Below, in pieces: positions 7,118 through 15,063 of a stretch of 64,000 bases of DNA. The position numbers were made by a program, and so were the translations under genes. The first letter of the stretch is position 1. Every line of letters begins with the position of its first letter. The stretch is from assembly GCF_007741495.1 (NCBI RefSeq), contig NZ_CP036262.1, positions 5,022,001 through 5,086,000 on the forward strand, read 5' to 3'. The DNA is from Roseimaritima multifibrata. GTDB lineage: Bacteria > Planctomycetota > Planctomycetia > Pirellulales > Pirellulaceae. The notes under the pieces were generated by a model that had not been told where the DNA came from, made no database searches, and saw nothing but the letters and a program-made list of their open reading frames with translations.

Positions 7118-7720
7118 TTACCGAGTCGCATCCCGTTTGCGTTCAATTTCCGCGATGCAATTGCCAATGTATTCCGCATGATCGGGCCACCGATCGGCAG
7201 CCTCGCGAAACGCTTCGATAGCATCATCCCAGTCTCCCACCCTTTCAAGCTTCGATGCGGCGGCAATCGCATCATCCACGTTATCGGACAATTCAGTATC
7301 CGATTCAGCGTCGCCGAAGTCGAAGTCATCTGGCCATTCGCTGGTCCCAACGTCCATGAATGCGGTGCATTTCGGGCAGTTTTGGGTCGTGCCGTTCTGA
7401 GACGCGGGAAACTCGCTGGCAACTCCGCATTCCTCGCACTCCGATACGATAGGAGGCGAGTCGTCGAGTTCCTTGCAGCGTTGATCTCGTTGTAATTCAA
7501 ATTGCCGAAGAAAGTCACCAGCACGATCGATATCGGATTTGTCCACGAACACCTGCGGTTTGTGGAATTGGCTAATCGTACCGAAGGCGAAAAGGCTAAC
7601 GCCGGAGTTGTCCTCCACCGCGTAGGCCCGAATGCCGTTCGATTCAAGCCAAGTCACAATTGCGTGCGCTTCGAGATTGCCGTTCGCAGTGTATGCGGCT
7701 ATCGGGTTTTTCAGTTCCAC
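7118..7720 (-). CDS. DUF2007-domain protein with zinc ribbon and TPR-like tail, cassette 17
   Basis: A 200-residue cytoplasmic protein with GTG 7720 as start. Residues 1-75 match the DUF2007 putative signal-transducing domain: an ELKNPIAAYTANGNLEAHAI opening, then LESNGIRAYAVEDNSG and PQVFVDKSDIDRA. Residues 90-120 hold two cysteine pairs (CEEC and CPKC), a zinc-ribbon pattern. Residues 145-195 form a helical repeat (GDWDDAIEAFREAADRWPDH) resembling one TPR. No catalytic motif is present, so it may be a regulatory adaptor. Its product ends 5 bp from the attC GTT box. Confidence 0.75.
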   Translation of the reverse strand: MELKNPIAAYTANGNLEAHAIVTWLESNGIRAYAVEDNSGVSLFAFGTISQFHKPQVFVDKSDIDRAGDFLRQFELQRDQRCKELDDSPPIVSECEECGVASEFPASQNGTTQNCPKCTAFMDVGTSEWPDDFDFGDAESDTELSDNVDDAIAAASKLERVGDWDDAIEAFREAADRWPDHAEYIGNCIAEIERKRDATR

Positions 7721-7748
7721 GTCGGATTGCGTGTTGATGGAGTCTTGT

Positions 7749-7841
7749 CGGGGAACGGTGGCGTTAACGCGGCGGGCGCGTTGGATTATGACTTCAAGAC
7801 CGGCGTGATCGCCCGCTCGCGTTCAACGCTTGGTTCTGTGC
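7749..7841 (-). other. attC recombination site 16
   Basis: AAC box 7754-7756 and GTT box 7833-7835. The gene at 7786-8502 stops inside it. Confidence 0.85.
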
Positions 7842-8502
7842 CTTTGTCGTGGCGACCGTAGTCTAAATAGAGGGCGACAATCATGACGCACAAGAGTGCA
7901 GCATACCACCAACCCATGTGCGTGCGAAACAGGATGCGGAAAAACGTGAGATCATCGACGTACAGATACGAGCAGTACAGCACGGCAACAAACATCAGGA
8001 AGGAAAACCACACGATCGGTTTCCGTATGTCGGATGAAGAACGATATGACAAGCCAAAGGCGATCAACCCAGCAATCAGATTTGAGACTGAGAATATGCG
8101 AAGGTCAGCGATCAAGGCGTTCAGAGTATTGTCGTAAAATGTCCGTATCTTGTTTTTGATTGCAGCGCCCCTTTCGTTCAGTGGGTTCGCGTTTGCCGCC
8201 GGAGCATCGCGTAGCTGCTGCCGGGTAAGGTCGGCAATGTAAACACTGGGATCGCTTTGATAGTCCGCAATCTCACGGCGGATGGCAGTCTCTTGGTCAT
8301 CCGATAGGAGTTTCTTGACCAGTGGTGAATCGAGTGCCTCGTCAGCCACGTCCACGACAGGCTTGGAATAGTCGAGCGTCTTCTCGGTTACGAAATCGCG
8401 AGCAAGAGAGTCGAGGTGCTGTCGGGCGACAAACATGTAAGCAAGGAAGCAGATGAAGAAAGCGACGACGATCAAGTTGAGCGCTAGTGTCGTTTTACGC
8501 AT
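7786..8502 (-). CDS. Multi-pass membrane protein, cassette 16
   Basis: A 238-residue protein from ATG 8502, which lies 19 bp inside the cassette boundary. Residues 7-26 form a transmembrane segment (ALNLIVVAFFICFLAYMFVA). About 100 soluble residues follow, then three more hydrophobic segments near residues 133-150, 163-182 and 193-212. The external or cytoplasmic domain has DQETAIRREIADYQSDPSVY and no known motif. Function is unknown. The C-terminal 15 residues come from attC. Confidence 0.75.
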   Translation of the reverse strand: MRKTTLALNLIVVAFFICFLAYMFVARQHLDSLARDFVTEKTLDYSKPVVDVADEALDSPLVKKLLSDDQETAIRREIADYQSDPSVYIADLTRQQLRDAPAANANPLNERGAAIKNKIRTFYDNTLNALIADLRIFSVSNLIAGLIAFGLSYRSSSDIRKPIVWFSFLMFVAVLYCSYLYVDDLTFFRILFRTHMGWWYAALLCVMIVALYLDYGRHDKGTEPSVERERAITPVLKS

Positions 8503-8515
8503 GGATCATCTTTGT

Positions 8516-8608
8516 CACAGAACGATTGCGACAACCGGGTGGCCGCGGTTAATCTTCCATTTGTAAACGCGCTACCGGCCACTCCGCGTTCATCGCTTAG
8601 TTACCCGC
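8516..8608 (-). other. attC recombination site 15
   Basis: AAC box 8521-8523 and GTT box 8600-8602. Confidence 0.85.
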
Positions 8609-9053
8609 GATTTGCCGCAAGCCGAGAAATCACCCGTCGCCGGCACAAGAGCCCAATGTACAGGAACGAGGAAAGCGAGAAAACAACCCCCATGATAACG
8701 CCTGGATTCTCGACCGCCCACGACTGTGTCAGGACCGGCACGAACGAGGTGACAAAGCGAACAATGACAACCGAAGCCACAACGGCAAGAACCCACAGTG
8801 CATACACTGCGAGTCGAGCGATGCGTGTTCCGGGAAACCATTCGGCGTATGCGGCAAGTCCCGTCGTGACGATGATCGCGATGCCCATTACGTTACCGAT
8901 CGGATTGTCGAGTGGATGAAGCGCATTCGACCACAATTCCGGCAGTGTCAGGAGAGCACCAAAAACACACAGCCCAAGCGACACCATCCCGTAGCGCGAC
9001 ACCTCTCGATGCTCATCAATTCGAGAATTCGGCGGCGAGTAGGGATTCGTCAT
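8601..9053 (-). CDS. Four-helix membrane protein, cassette 15
   Basis: A 150-residue protein. ATG 9053 (MTNPYSPPNS) is chosen over the longer frame because NPYxPP openings are common in planctomycete membrane proteins, and it lies 14 bp inside the cassette. Hydrophobic segments near residues 25-43, 55-73, 82-104 and 116-134 suggest four membrane passes. Loops contain no catalytic residues I recognise. The last residues (LAANRG) overlap the attC GTT box. Confidence 0.7.
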   Translation of the reverse strand: MTNPYSPPNSRIDEHREVSRYGMVSLGLCVFGALLTLPELWSNALHPLDNPIGNVMGIAIIVTTGLAAYAEWFPGTRIARLAVYALWVLAVVASVVIVRFVTSFVPVLTQSWAVENPGVIMGVVFSLSSFLYIGLLCRRRVISRLAANRG

Positions 9054-9061
9054 TCTTAGGT

Positions 9062-9157
9062 CGGGTAACGTTGGCATTCACGTGGGTCGCGCTGGGGATG
9101 TTCTAACAACCAATTAATCTTACTCGCGATCTCACGTGCAATTCTCTGGTTATCCGC
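9062..9157 (-). other. attC recombination site 14
   Basis: AAC box 9067-9069 and GTT box 9149-9151. Confidence 0.85.
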
Positions 9158-9614
9158 CGTTGTGAATCACAGAGGGCGTTGAAACTTCAATCCACATACC
9201 GTCACTATCTTTGAGCGGTGGAGTGTAGCGTGGCGGGTGAATAGGAGCAAGGAATTTCGTATTTCGTATGCAGCCAGCATATGTTCCGTAGCCGTCGCCC
9301 TTGAGCTCGAAGTTAGATCCCCAGTCTTTCTTGTCGACTGGGTCAGTCCACATAAAGTGTACACGAAACGTGTCATCCGTTTCGGAATACCGAACATCGG
9401 TAACTTTGCAAGGCAGTGGATGATCCGCGATATGACGATGCACCTCAGTGACGACGGCGTCAGGTGAAATCGGCATTGCGGTGAGATCGACTTGACTGAG
9501 GCTGTTTCTCAGTCGCGAAACCTCCTGTCTCGTTGTGAAGATCACGATCGCCATTGCGACAATTACTGTCAGGGAAATAAGAGAAGATATGCGGAATTGA
9601 AAGCGTTTGGCCAT
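9150..9614 (-). CDS. Membrane-anchored hypothetical protein, cassette 14
   Basis: A 154-residue protein from ATG 9614. Residues 11-27 (LISLTVIVAMAIVIFTT) form one N-terminal membrane anchor preceded by basic residues (KRFQFR), followed by a short coiled-coil-like stretch (RQEVSRLRNSLSQVD). The remaining 110 residues are probably extracytoplasmic, with alternating hydrophobic strands such as DVRYSETDDTFRVHFMW. The KRFQFRxSSL opening recurs widely in planctomycete small membrane proteins. Function unknown. Confidence 0.7.
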   Translation of the reverse strand: MAKRFQFRISSLISLTVIVAMAIVIFTTRQEVSRLRNSLSQVDLTAMPISPDAVVTEVHRHIADHPLPCKVTDVRYSETDDTFRVHFMWTDPVDKKDWGSNFELKGDGYGTYAGCIRNTKFLAPIHPPRYTPPLKDSDGMWIEVSTPSVIHNGG

Positions 9615-9636
9615 GTAGTTTTACAAATCGGTCAGT

Positions 9637-9730
9637 CGAATAACGGCAGACATCACGGGGGACGGATAGTTGATCACCCATTCCAGCAAACACCGCAACC
9701 CGTCCTCCGGTGCATGCCACTGTTCTGGCA
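9637..9730 (-). other. attC recombination site 13
   Basis: AAC box 9642-9644 and GTT box 9722-9724. Confidence 0.85.
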
Positions 9731-9789
9731 TTTGTGTGGCAGACACAGACCCACCATCGGCCGCGATGTGCATCAATGTACCATATTCA

Positions 9790-10134
9790 TTATTCGGAAC
9801 CCGTCGTTGGCGTCCACACGCTGCGACCGTCTTGATAACGAATTGGCGATCCGCCAGCAGATTTCATGTTGTACGAGATGTAGTAGCTCGCGTATTGCCA
9901 CCAATCATGTTCATGATCTTCCGCTACCGGAAATGTCTCAATAGGTTCCGTTGTCTCTGACGAGAATTGCCACCATCGAAACTCGCGAACAATCCGGCGG
10001 CAGTTTCCACACAAGTGACACGACTCAAGTCGCGTTTCCCGGTGATGAGGCCTTGGCGGTATTAGCGCCACGATAACGGCGAGAACAACACCGATGGCGA
10101 GCCATTCGAGTTTGGTCGGTCGGGCAAGTCGCAT
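9790..10134 (-). CDS. Small membrane protein with cysteine cluster, cassette 13
   Basis: A 114-residue protein from ATG 10134. Residues 10-25 (EWLAIGVVLAVIVALI) span the membrane. A CHLCGNCRR cluster follows at residues 39-47, giving three closely spaced cysteines and a histidine that could bind a metal or haem-like group. The rest is rich in tryptophan and tyrosine (FRWWQFSS, DWWQYASYYISY). No family is recognised. Confidence 0.65.
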   Translation of the reverse strand: MRLARPTKLEWLAIGVVLAVIVALIPPRPHHRETRLESCHLCGNCRRIVREFRWWQFSSETTEPIETFPVAEDHEHDWWQYASYYISYNMKSAGGSPIRYQDGRSVWTPTTGSE

Positions 10135-10173
10135 TGATGATCACGATTTGTGTTCGGGTTACATACTTGCCAG

Positions 10174-10248
10174 CCAGAACGTCCGCCGTAACCGGGAACG
10201 GACAGTTGGCTTTCCATTTGCAAAACCTTGCAAGCCGTTCTCCGGGCG
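10174..10248 (-). other. attC site 12, left part (split by intron)
   Basis: AAC box 10179-10181. Together with 11131-11151 it restores 85 bp between outer boxes. Confidence 0.85.
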
Positions 10249-10363
10249 AGTAGACCGGGGTCTCTTTGATTTAGGTTAGTGCTTTAGTTCACCGTTTACC
10301 ACCGATTTCTCGATGCGGTGTGCCAAAACCCCAACTTCGCCGCATTGACCTCCGGCCCCTCTC

Positions 10364-10397
10364 AGATCCGGACGTGCCACTTTCTAGCATCCGGCTC
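10364..10397 (-). ncRNA. Group II intron domain V-like hairpin, copy 2
   Basis: Identical in sequence to the hairpin of copy 1, including the GATC in place of GTTC. Confidence 0.7.
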
Positions 10398-10496
10398 CCA
10401 GACTTCACCTGGTATCGTTCTCGAAGACAGGCAGGTCACATTCGATTGCCTCGAAGCCACGCGGAGGTGTACGCGTGGACGAAACAACGTCGGATG

Positions 10497-10700
10497 CTAC
10501 TGAACTCCCATCTCAAAATCAAAACTGCGATACAACCGTGGGATCACCGAGAGTCCGTCACTGAGTACGGCCGGTGCCCAAACGGCATCGCGTGAAAACC
10601 TGACCGCCTTCCCTTCACCAGCATTACCCAGCTTCATTCCACTGGATTGGTTTTCAAGCTTCTGCGGTACTATTTGGTCATCCGACTCCCTGAATGTCAT
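10497..10700 (-). pseudogene. Group II intron RT leader remnant, copy 2
   Basis: Sixty-seven codons starting MTFRESDDQIVPQKLENQSS, differing from copy 1 by several substitutions and with the frame still open. The rest of the RT is absent. Confidence 0.65.
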
Positions 10701-10737
10701 TTGCCTTCGTCGCTTATTCCACTCCTAAGACATACTC

Positions 10738-10769
10738 GGTCGATCATGATTGGCCTTCATGGGTCGTCC
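10738..10769 (-). ncRNA. Variable intron hairpin, copy 2
   Basis: The arms GGTCGATCATGA and TTCATGGGTCGTCC pair around a short loop. Nearly every base differs from copies 1 and 3, but arm pairing persists. Confidence 0.65.
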
Positions 10770-11130
10770 AAGGACATCAGGGTCTCACTGGTTGCCTGCT
10801 TGGCTTAATGTGTAGTGCGAATGGGCCGCCGACCCCGGGCCTTCCCTTGCAACTTGCCAATAATCCTGCAAACGATGTTGCCTTCAGGTATGCACAAACC
10901 TTGGGCAGGATCCAACAGGTACAAAATTTCGGGGCAACCCCAAAATCCATTCAACGTTGCATGGCCACCTACGATCGCTCCATCCTCATTAACTTTAGGT
11001 GCACGCGGAAGCGGCGACTTCGACCAAAGGTCTTATACAGCCGCCGCAACAATCGATACTGGGCACGTGGCTAGCGTTTACCCAGGCGAGGTTCACACCC
11101 GCTAGTCAAGCAGACCTTGCCAGTCCGCAC

Positions 11131-11151
11131 TTGCACGGCATTGTTATTCGA
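11131..11151 (-). other. attC site 12, right part
   Basis: It contains the GTT box at 11143-11145 and completes the site split by intron copy 2. Confidence 0.85.
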
Positions 11152-11191
11152 CAATTCGGTTTGATGCTTCATGCTGTGTGGGTTCAGCAAA

Positions 11192-11750
11192 TTACTCAAT
11201 CGTTTTTTTCAAAAGGGAATCTTCGGGGAGATCTCGCAAAAACTCAGTAATGGATTGTTCATCAAACTCTAGATTAGCCCTTTCAACATTCGCGAAGAAC
11301 TCATTTACAGCTGACGACGGTTTCAGATTGCGGAAGTTGCTCTCTTCAACGAGTTCACCGCCATCGTAGTATCCCATCGACTCCAAGTTACCGTTTCTAG
11401 AAAATGCCACGTACTGGCCGTGGATTTCACCGTTTCGATAATTGGTTATATTGCTATATGTTTCCTTCAGGCCAGTAGTGAATAACAGGTCCTTCTCTCT
11501 TGCCATCACGATTGTAAAACGCGAACCATTCAGGTTTGCTACGACTGTCGGTTTTGGATACACCGCCACGCCACGCGGCGTCATCCCTAAAGAACCCTGT
11601 CAAATGCCCAAATCCGCGGCCTGACCCAACTGGAGAATCCAGCGTTTGATAGCTGTAACTTTGGCTAGAGCGAATTAGCCCCCCTAACAAGATACCCAAC
11701 GGCAAGCAAACGATCGCTGTAATCGCGATCGTGGGAAATCGGTCTTTCAT
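11192..11750 (-). pseudogene. MORN/YwqK-like protein with a frameshift, cassette 12
   Basis: From ATG 11750 the frame gives an N-terminal membrane segment (IAITAIVCLPLGILLGGLI), then a MORN-like unit WFAFYNRDGKREGPVIHYWP, and stops at 11454. The continuation of the same repeat pattern, YRNGEIHGQYVAFSRNGNLE, then MGYYDGGELVEES, lies in another frame ending at 11192. Removing one base near 11453-11455 would join them into about 185 residues. YwqK-type MORN proteins are annotated as antitoxin-like, but their role is uncertain. This may be a real mutation or a sequence error; the site is not a homopolymer. Confidence 0.65.
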
Positions 11751-11767
11751 TTACAGGCCTCTAGCAA

Positions 11768-11857
11768 GTCGACGTTACCGATCAGCCGGCGGCAACGGTT
11801 GATCATCCATTTAAAAACGTCCGACTTCGCCTCTCAGTTGCATCGGATTGTTCGCCG
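11768..11857 (-). other. attC recombination site 11 (variant left box)
   Basis: The GTT box is at 11850-11852. The left box is GAC (11771-11773) instead of AAC, so this side may recombine poorly. Confidence 0.7.
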
Positions 11858-11975
11858 CATTGCAGCGGGTTCGCGCCTGCCACTGCAATCGACGTTACAT
11901 GAAATATAGCAATCGCATTTACCGACATCAAATCGAATCGCAATCGATCCTGCGCACGGGAAGCTGAAAAGCGAA

Positions 11976-12272
11976 TCAGCGAACGACATGCAAGTCAATT
12001 TGGTCCGGTTCAAGTTGACGAACCACGGTGCCGGTCGGTGCGTTTGCTGATGCGAGCAAAGTCAGTATGTGCGGCATGATGCGGTTGACATCGGAAGTCT
12101 CAAACACAACGTGACAACCCTCTATCATCCCAGGCACGGCGTAGGTTCCCCCGGCGACGACATCACCATCCTCCAAGTCATCAAAAATGTCGCAGAGTGG
12201 AAGGTCGTACAGTTCGCCGCGTTCAAGCGGTTCAAGTGGCGAGGGGATGACGATCTCGAGTACAAACGGCAC
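11976..12272 (-). CDS. Small hypothetical protein, cassette 11
   Basis: A 98-residue acidic protein using GTG 12272. It has no membrane segment. The middle part has LYDLPLCDIFDDLEDGDVVA and MIEGCHVVFETSDVNRIMPH, with no recognised family. About 120 bp between its stop and attC site 11 carries no gene. Confidence 0.55.
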   Translation of the reverse strand: MPFVLEIVIPSPLEPLERGELYDLPLCDIFDDLEDGDVVAGGTYAVPGMIEGCHVVFETSDVNRIMPHILTLLASANAPTGTVVRQLEPDQIDLHVVR

Positions 12273-12332
12273 GTAAATCAGCGTCCAGCTTGGTTAGTCG
12301 CGGTCCGAACAATCGGCCTCATACAGCCTGTC

Positions 12333-12423
12333 GGCGCACGTTGGAAATCACGGAGATCGCCCCCTAGACGATCGATCAGTGGAGGCGACATGGCGATCTC
12401 GTATACATTTCATGGTTCGCCTT
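12333..12423 (-). other. attC recombination site 10 (variant left box)
   Basis: GTT box 12415-12417. The left box is CAC (12337-12339) instead of AAC. The interior is less symmetrical than the other sites. Confidence 0.6.
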
Positions 12424-12446
12424 CATTATAGACAAGCAATCCACAA

Positions 12447-12770
12447 TCAACTTGGTCGCCAACCAGAGATATAAGCCAACGTAAACACCAAAAAAGGCAC
12501 GAGCAAAACAACAAGTGCCGATCCGACATACCATCGCCGGTAAGTTCTCCCCAATTCGGATAGCGTGTCAGTGTCCGTCAAAAAACTGCTGTTAAACCAA
12601 ACCCAGCGATGGACATGGTTCATGGGACCAGAGGGTCTACTGTGCATGAGCGTTGATTCCTTGCGCATCAAGAAAAAGGTGGCGATGTTAATCAAGACGC
12701 AAACTGGTACCGCAATCATCCCGATCGAAAAGACAATGACCAAGAGAACTTTTGCAACGACAATTATCAT
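12447..12770 (-). CDS. Two-helix membrane protein, cassette 10
   Basis: A 107-residue protein from ATG 12770, with hydrophobic segments at residues 4-33 and 80-101. The soluble loop between them (about 45 residues) contains HVHRWVWFNSSFL. Both ends would lie on the same side of the membrane. Family unknown. Confidence 0.65.
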   Translation of the reverse strand: MIIVVAKVLLVIVFSIGMIAVPVCVLINIATFFLMRKESTLMHSRPSGPMNHVHRWVWFNSSFLTDTDTLSELGRTYRRWYVGSALVVLLVPFLVFTLAYISGWRPS

Positions 12771-12781
12771 TTTAATTCGGT

Positions 12782-12877
12782 CGGCGAACGTTTGGGATCA
12801 GCGGGCGACGGGAGTTGACATGCAAGCAGGCCAAACCTGTGACCACCACCGCTCTGTACCATTGTTTGGTTATCGGA
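12782..12877 (-). other. attC recombination site 9
   Basis: AAC box 12787-12789 and GTT box 12869-12871. The right arm contains GTT twice (ATTGTTTGGTT). Confidence 0.8.
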
Positions 12878-12880
12878 TAT

Positions 12881-13012
12881 TTAGAGGTGCAGGTAACTGG
12901 CAACCAATTCAACGGATACGGTTACAATAGCATAGCCGATCAAGTAGGTCCGAGCGAATGTTCCTCGTCGGGCCATCCGTCGAAGATCGTGAACATTGAA
13001 TGAACTAGTCAC
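12881..13012 (-). CDS. Tiny membrane peptide overlapping the upstream gene, cassette 9
   Basis: A 43-residue frame starting at GTG 13012, whose start overlaps the stop of the gene at 13009-13314 as GTGA. The product has a basic N-terminal half (LRRMARRGTFART) and a hydrophobic C-terminal half (YLIGYAIVTVSVELVASY). It stops 3 bp from the attC. A shorter version could start at ATG 12976. Evidence is limited to the coupled start, the membrane-like composition and the fit within the cassette. Confidence 0.35.
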   Translation of the reverse strand: MTSSFNVHDLRRMARRGTFARTYLIGYAIVTVSVELVASYLHL

Positions 13013-13314
13013 GCTATTGGGTTCTTGTGGAATGTACGAACCAGATGAACCAGCGGAACAAACGCGGCGCCGACCTCGATCGCAAACCCAAGCCCGTCGT
13101 ATCCGACTGCACGTAGGATTGCGAACACCGCTGCGGCGATGGTGACAGCTGCAAAGATAGTACGTAAATGAAACTGCAACGACGCTGCAGGGCGATCACA
13201 ATTGGATGGTTCAGCGGAATCGCGAAGGTGCTTTGGATAGCCACATGAATCACAGCTAGCGTCCCAGGCAGATCGTGGTGCGGAACAGTTTGGGCAGGGA
13301 TACGATGGCGGCAT
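13009..13314 (-). CDS. Zinc-ribbon membrane protein, cassette 9
   Basis: A 101-residue protein. ATG 13314 (MPPSYPCPNC) is chosen because the zinc-binding CPNC and CDSC pairs follow at residues 7-24. Residues 53-72 (IFAAVTIAAAVFAILRAVGY) and 74-92 are hydrophobic and probably form one or two membrane passes. Zinc-ribbon plus membrane anchor proteins of this size are frequent in planctomycetes and of unknown role. Confidence 0.65.
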   Translation of the reverse strand: MPPSYPCPNCSAPRSAWDASCDSCGYPKHLRDSAEPSNCDRPAASLQFHLRTIFAAVTIAAAVFAILRAVGYDGLGFAIEVGAAFVPLVHLVRTFHKNPIA

Positions 13315-13370
13315 TCGAGCTAGCAAGAGAAAGAAAACGCTGGAGGCAAATACGTTCGTCGGATTTCGGT

Positions 13371-13447
13371 TCGATAACGGCAACCGTCACCGGGCACGGA
13401 GCGACGACTTTCCATATGTGAAAACTCGCAAGCCGTGCTCCGTGGCG
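13371..13447 (-). other. attC site 8, left part (split by intron)
   Basis: AAC box 13376-13378. Together with 14330-14349 it restores 87 bp between outer boxes. Confidence 0.85.
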
Positions 13448-13562
13448 AGTAGACCGGGGTCTCTTTAGTTTAGGTTAGTGCTTTAGTTCACCGCTTACCA
13501 CCGATTTCTCGATGCGGTGTGCCAAAACCCCAACTTCGCCGCATTGACCTCCGGCCCCTCTC

Positions 13563-13596
13563 AGATCCGGACGTGCCACTTTCTAGCATCCGGCTC
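13563..13596 (-). ncRNA. Group II intron domain V-like hairpin, copy 3
   Basis: Identical to those of copies 1 and 2. Confidence 0.7.
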
Positions 13597-13695
13597 CCAG
13601 ACTTCACCTGGTATCGTTCTCGAAGACAGGCAGGTCACATTCGATTGCCTCTAAGCCACGCGGAGGTGTACGCGTGGACGAAACAACGTCGTGTG

Positions 13696-13899
13696 CTACT
13701 GAACTCCTATCTCAAAAGCAAAACTGCAATACAACAGGGGGATCACCGAGAGTCCGTCACTGAGTACGGTCGGTGCCCAAACGGCATCGCGTGAAATCCT
13801 GACCGCCTTCCCTTCACCAGCATTACCCGGCTTCATTCCACTTGATTGGTTTTCAAGCTTCTGCAGTACTATTCGGTCATCCGACTCCCTGAATGTCAT
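13696..13899 (-). pseudogene. Group II intron RT leader remnant, copy 3
   Basis: Sixty-seven codons starting MTFRESDDRIVLQKLENQSS, still open, followed by domain V without the RT catalytic regions. Confidence 0.65.
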
Positions 13900-13936
13900 T
13901 TGTCTTCGTCGCTTATTCCACTCCTAAGACATACTC

Positions 13937-13968
13937 GCTCGCTTGCGACTGGAGGTCGCCGAGCGAGC
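13937..13968 (-). ncRNA. Variable intron hairpin, copy 3
   Basis: Arms GCTCGCTTGCGAC and GGTCGCCGAGCGAGC pair around TGGA, slightly better than in copy 1 because the outer base pair is restored. Confidence 0.65.
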
Positions 13969-14329
13969 AAGAACATCAGGGTCTCACTGGTTGCCTGCTT
14001 GACTTAATGTGTAGTGCGAATGGGCCGCCGACCCCGGGTCTTCCCTTGCAACTTGCCAATAATCCTGCAAACGATGTTGCCTTCAGGTATGCACAAACCT
14101 TGGGCAGGATCCAACAGGTACAAAATTTCGGGGCAACCCCAAAATCCATTCAACGTTGCATGGCCACCTACGATCGCTCCATCCTCACTAACTTTAGGTG
14201 CACGCGGAAGCGGCGACTTCGACCAAAGGTCTTATACAGCCGCTGCAACACTCGATACTGGGCACGTGGCTAGCGTTTACCCAGGCGGGATTCACACCCG
14301 CTAGTCAAGCAGGCCTTGCCAGTCCGCAC

Positions 14330-14349
14330 GTTCACCGCTTGGTTCTGTG
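14330..14349 (-). other. attC site 8, right part
   Basis: GTT box at 14342-14344; it completes the site split by intron copy 3. Confidence 0.85.
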
Positions 14350-14352
14350 AAA

Positions 14353-14970
14353 TCAGTTCGCGTCTACACTCAACAACAGCCTGATTCTGTGTGAACGACC
14401 GCCCGTAGTTGGACGAGTCATTCGTTCAGCCGCTTTCCGATAGTCGCCATCTAATGCATTTAAATCAGCGCCAAATTCAAGCAACAAGTTTACCATTTCT
14501 AAATCCTCCTTCCAAGCAGCACGTCCTAGTGCGGTCATCGCACTGAAACCTCCCCATTCATTGATTGTTTTCGTCGCACCGTGCGAGAGCAGCGTGCGGG
14601 CCATTGGAAGGCAACCGTTTTCAACGCTCACACGTAGTGGAGAATCGCCTTCCGAATCCCGCACATTGGGGTTTGCGTTTGCCACTAATAGCAGTTTCGC
14701 GACACTAGCTAAATCCAGGGCGGCGGCTACGATTAATGGGGCACCATCGTTTCTGTCATTATTGGCGTCAACACGTGCTCCGCGAAAGATCAGCGTTTTC
14801 ACCGCTTCGATCGAACCGCCTTCGGTCAATTCGTCAATGGCGGAATTTAGAATGGTCCAGTTACGATCGTTCGGATGAGTCAGATTGGGATCGCCCCCAC
14901 GATCGAGGTGCGCGACCAACGCCGCGATGTCATGGCTTTCAATTGCGTCAAACAACGGAACCTCAGTCAC
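14353..14970 (-). CDS. Ankyrin-repeat protein, cassette 8
   Basis: A 205-residue protein with about five ankyrin repeats. Examples are DIAALVAHLDRGGDPN, GSIEAVKTLIFRGARVDAN, LASVAKLLLVANANPNVRD and LEMVNLLLEFGADLNALDGD. Ankyrin repeats bind partner proteins; no catalytic domain is present. The longer frame to 15048 would be read through attC site 7, so GTG 14970, three bases inside the recombination point, is the likely start (VTEVPLFDAIES). There is no room for a cassette-encoded ribosome-binding site. Translation would depend on attC sequence upstream or on a leaderless message. Confidence 0.8.
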   Translation of the reverse strand: MTEVPLFDAIESHDIAALVAHLDRGGDPNLTHPNDRNWTILNSAIDELTEGGSIEAVKTLIFRGARVDANNDRNDGAPLIVAAALDLASVAKLLLVANANPNVRDSEGDSPLRVSVENGCLPMARTLLSHGATKTINEWGGFSAMTALGRAAWKEDLEMVNLLLEFGADLNALDGDYRKAAERMTRPTTGGRSHRIRLLLSVDAN

Positions 14971-15063
14971 AGAACGGTGGAAATCACGCGGGACGGGCGA
15001 ACGACTCGCAAGCAGACCAAAAACCGCGACTCCCGTCCTCGCGGGCATTTCATTGTTCTGCTT
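14968..15063 (-). other. attC recombination site 7
   Basis: AAC box 14973-14975 and GTT box 15055-15057. Confidence 0.9.

Larger units (their letters stand above)
10249..11130 (-). mobile_element. Group IIC-attC-like intron, copy 2 (882 bp, RT deleted)
   Basis: It has the same ends and internal layout as copy 1 and sits at the same site in a different attC. Domain V-like hairpin at 10364-10397; RT leader remnant at 10497-10700. It differs from copies 1 and 3 mainly in one 30-bp hairpin (10738-10769), where sequence has changed but pairing remains. The flanking attC arms differ from those of the other copies, so the element did not move by duplication of a whole cassette. Confidence 0.8.
13448..14329 (-). 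mobile_element. Group IIC-attC-like intron, copy 3 (882 bp, RT deleted)
   Basis: Same ends, length and insertion position as copies 1 and 2. Domain V-like hairpin at 13563-13596, RT leader remnant at 13696-13899, variable hairpin at 13937-13968. It is closer to copy 1 than to copy 2. Confidence 0.8.

Noticed and set aside
6211-14329. Insertion sequences as explanation of the 882-bp repeats
   Set aside because: There is no transposase, no terminal inverted repeats and no target duplication; ends and target fit a group II intron.
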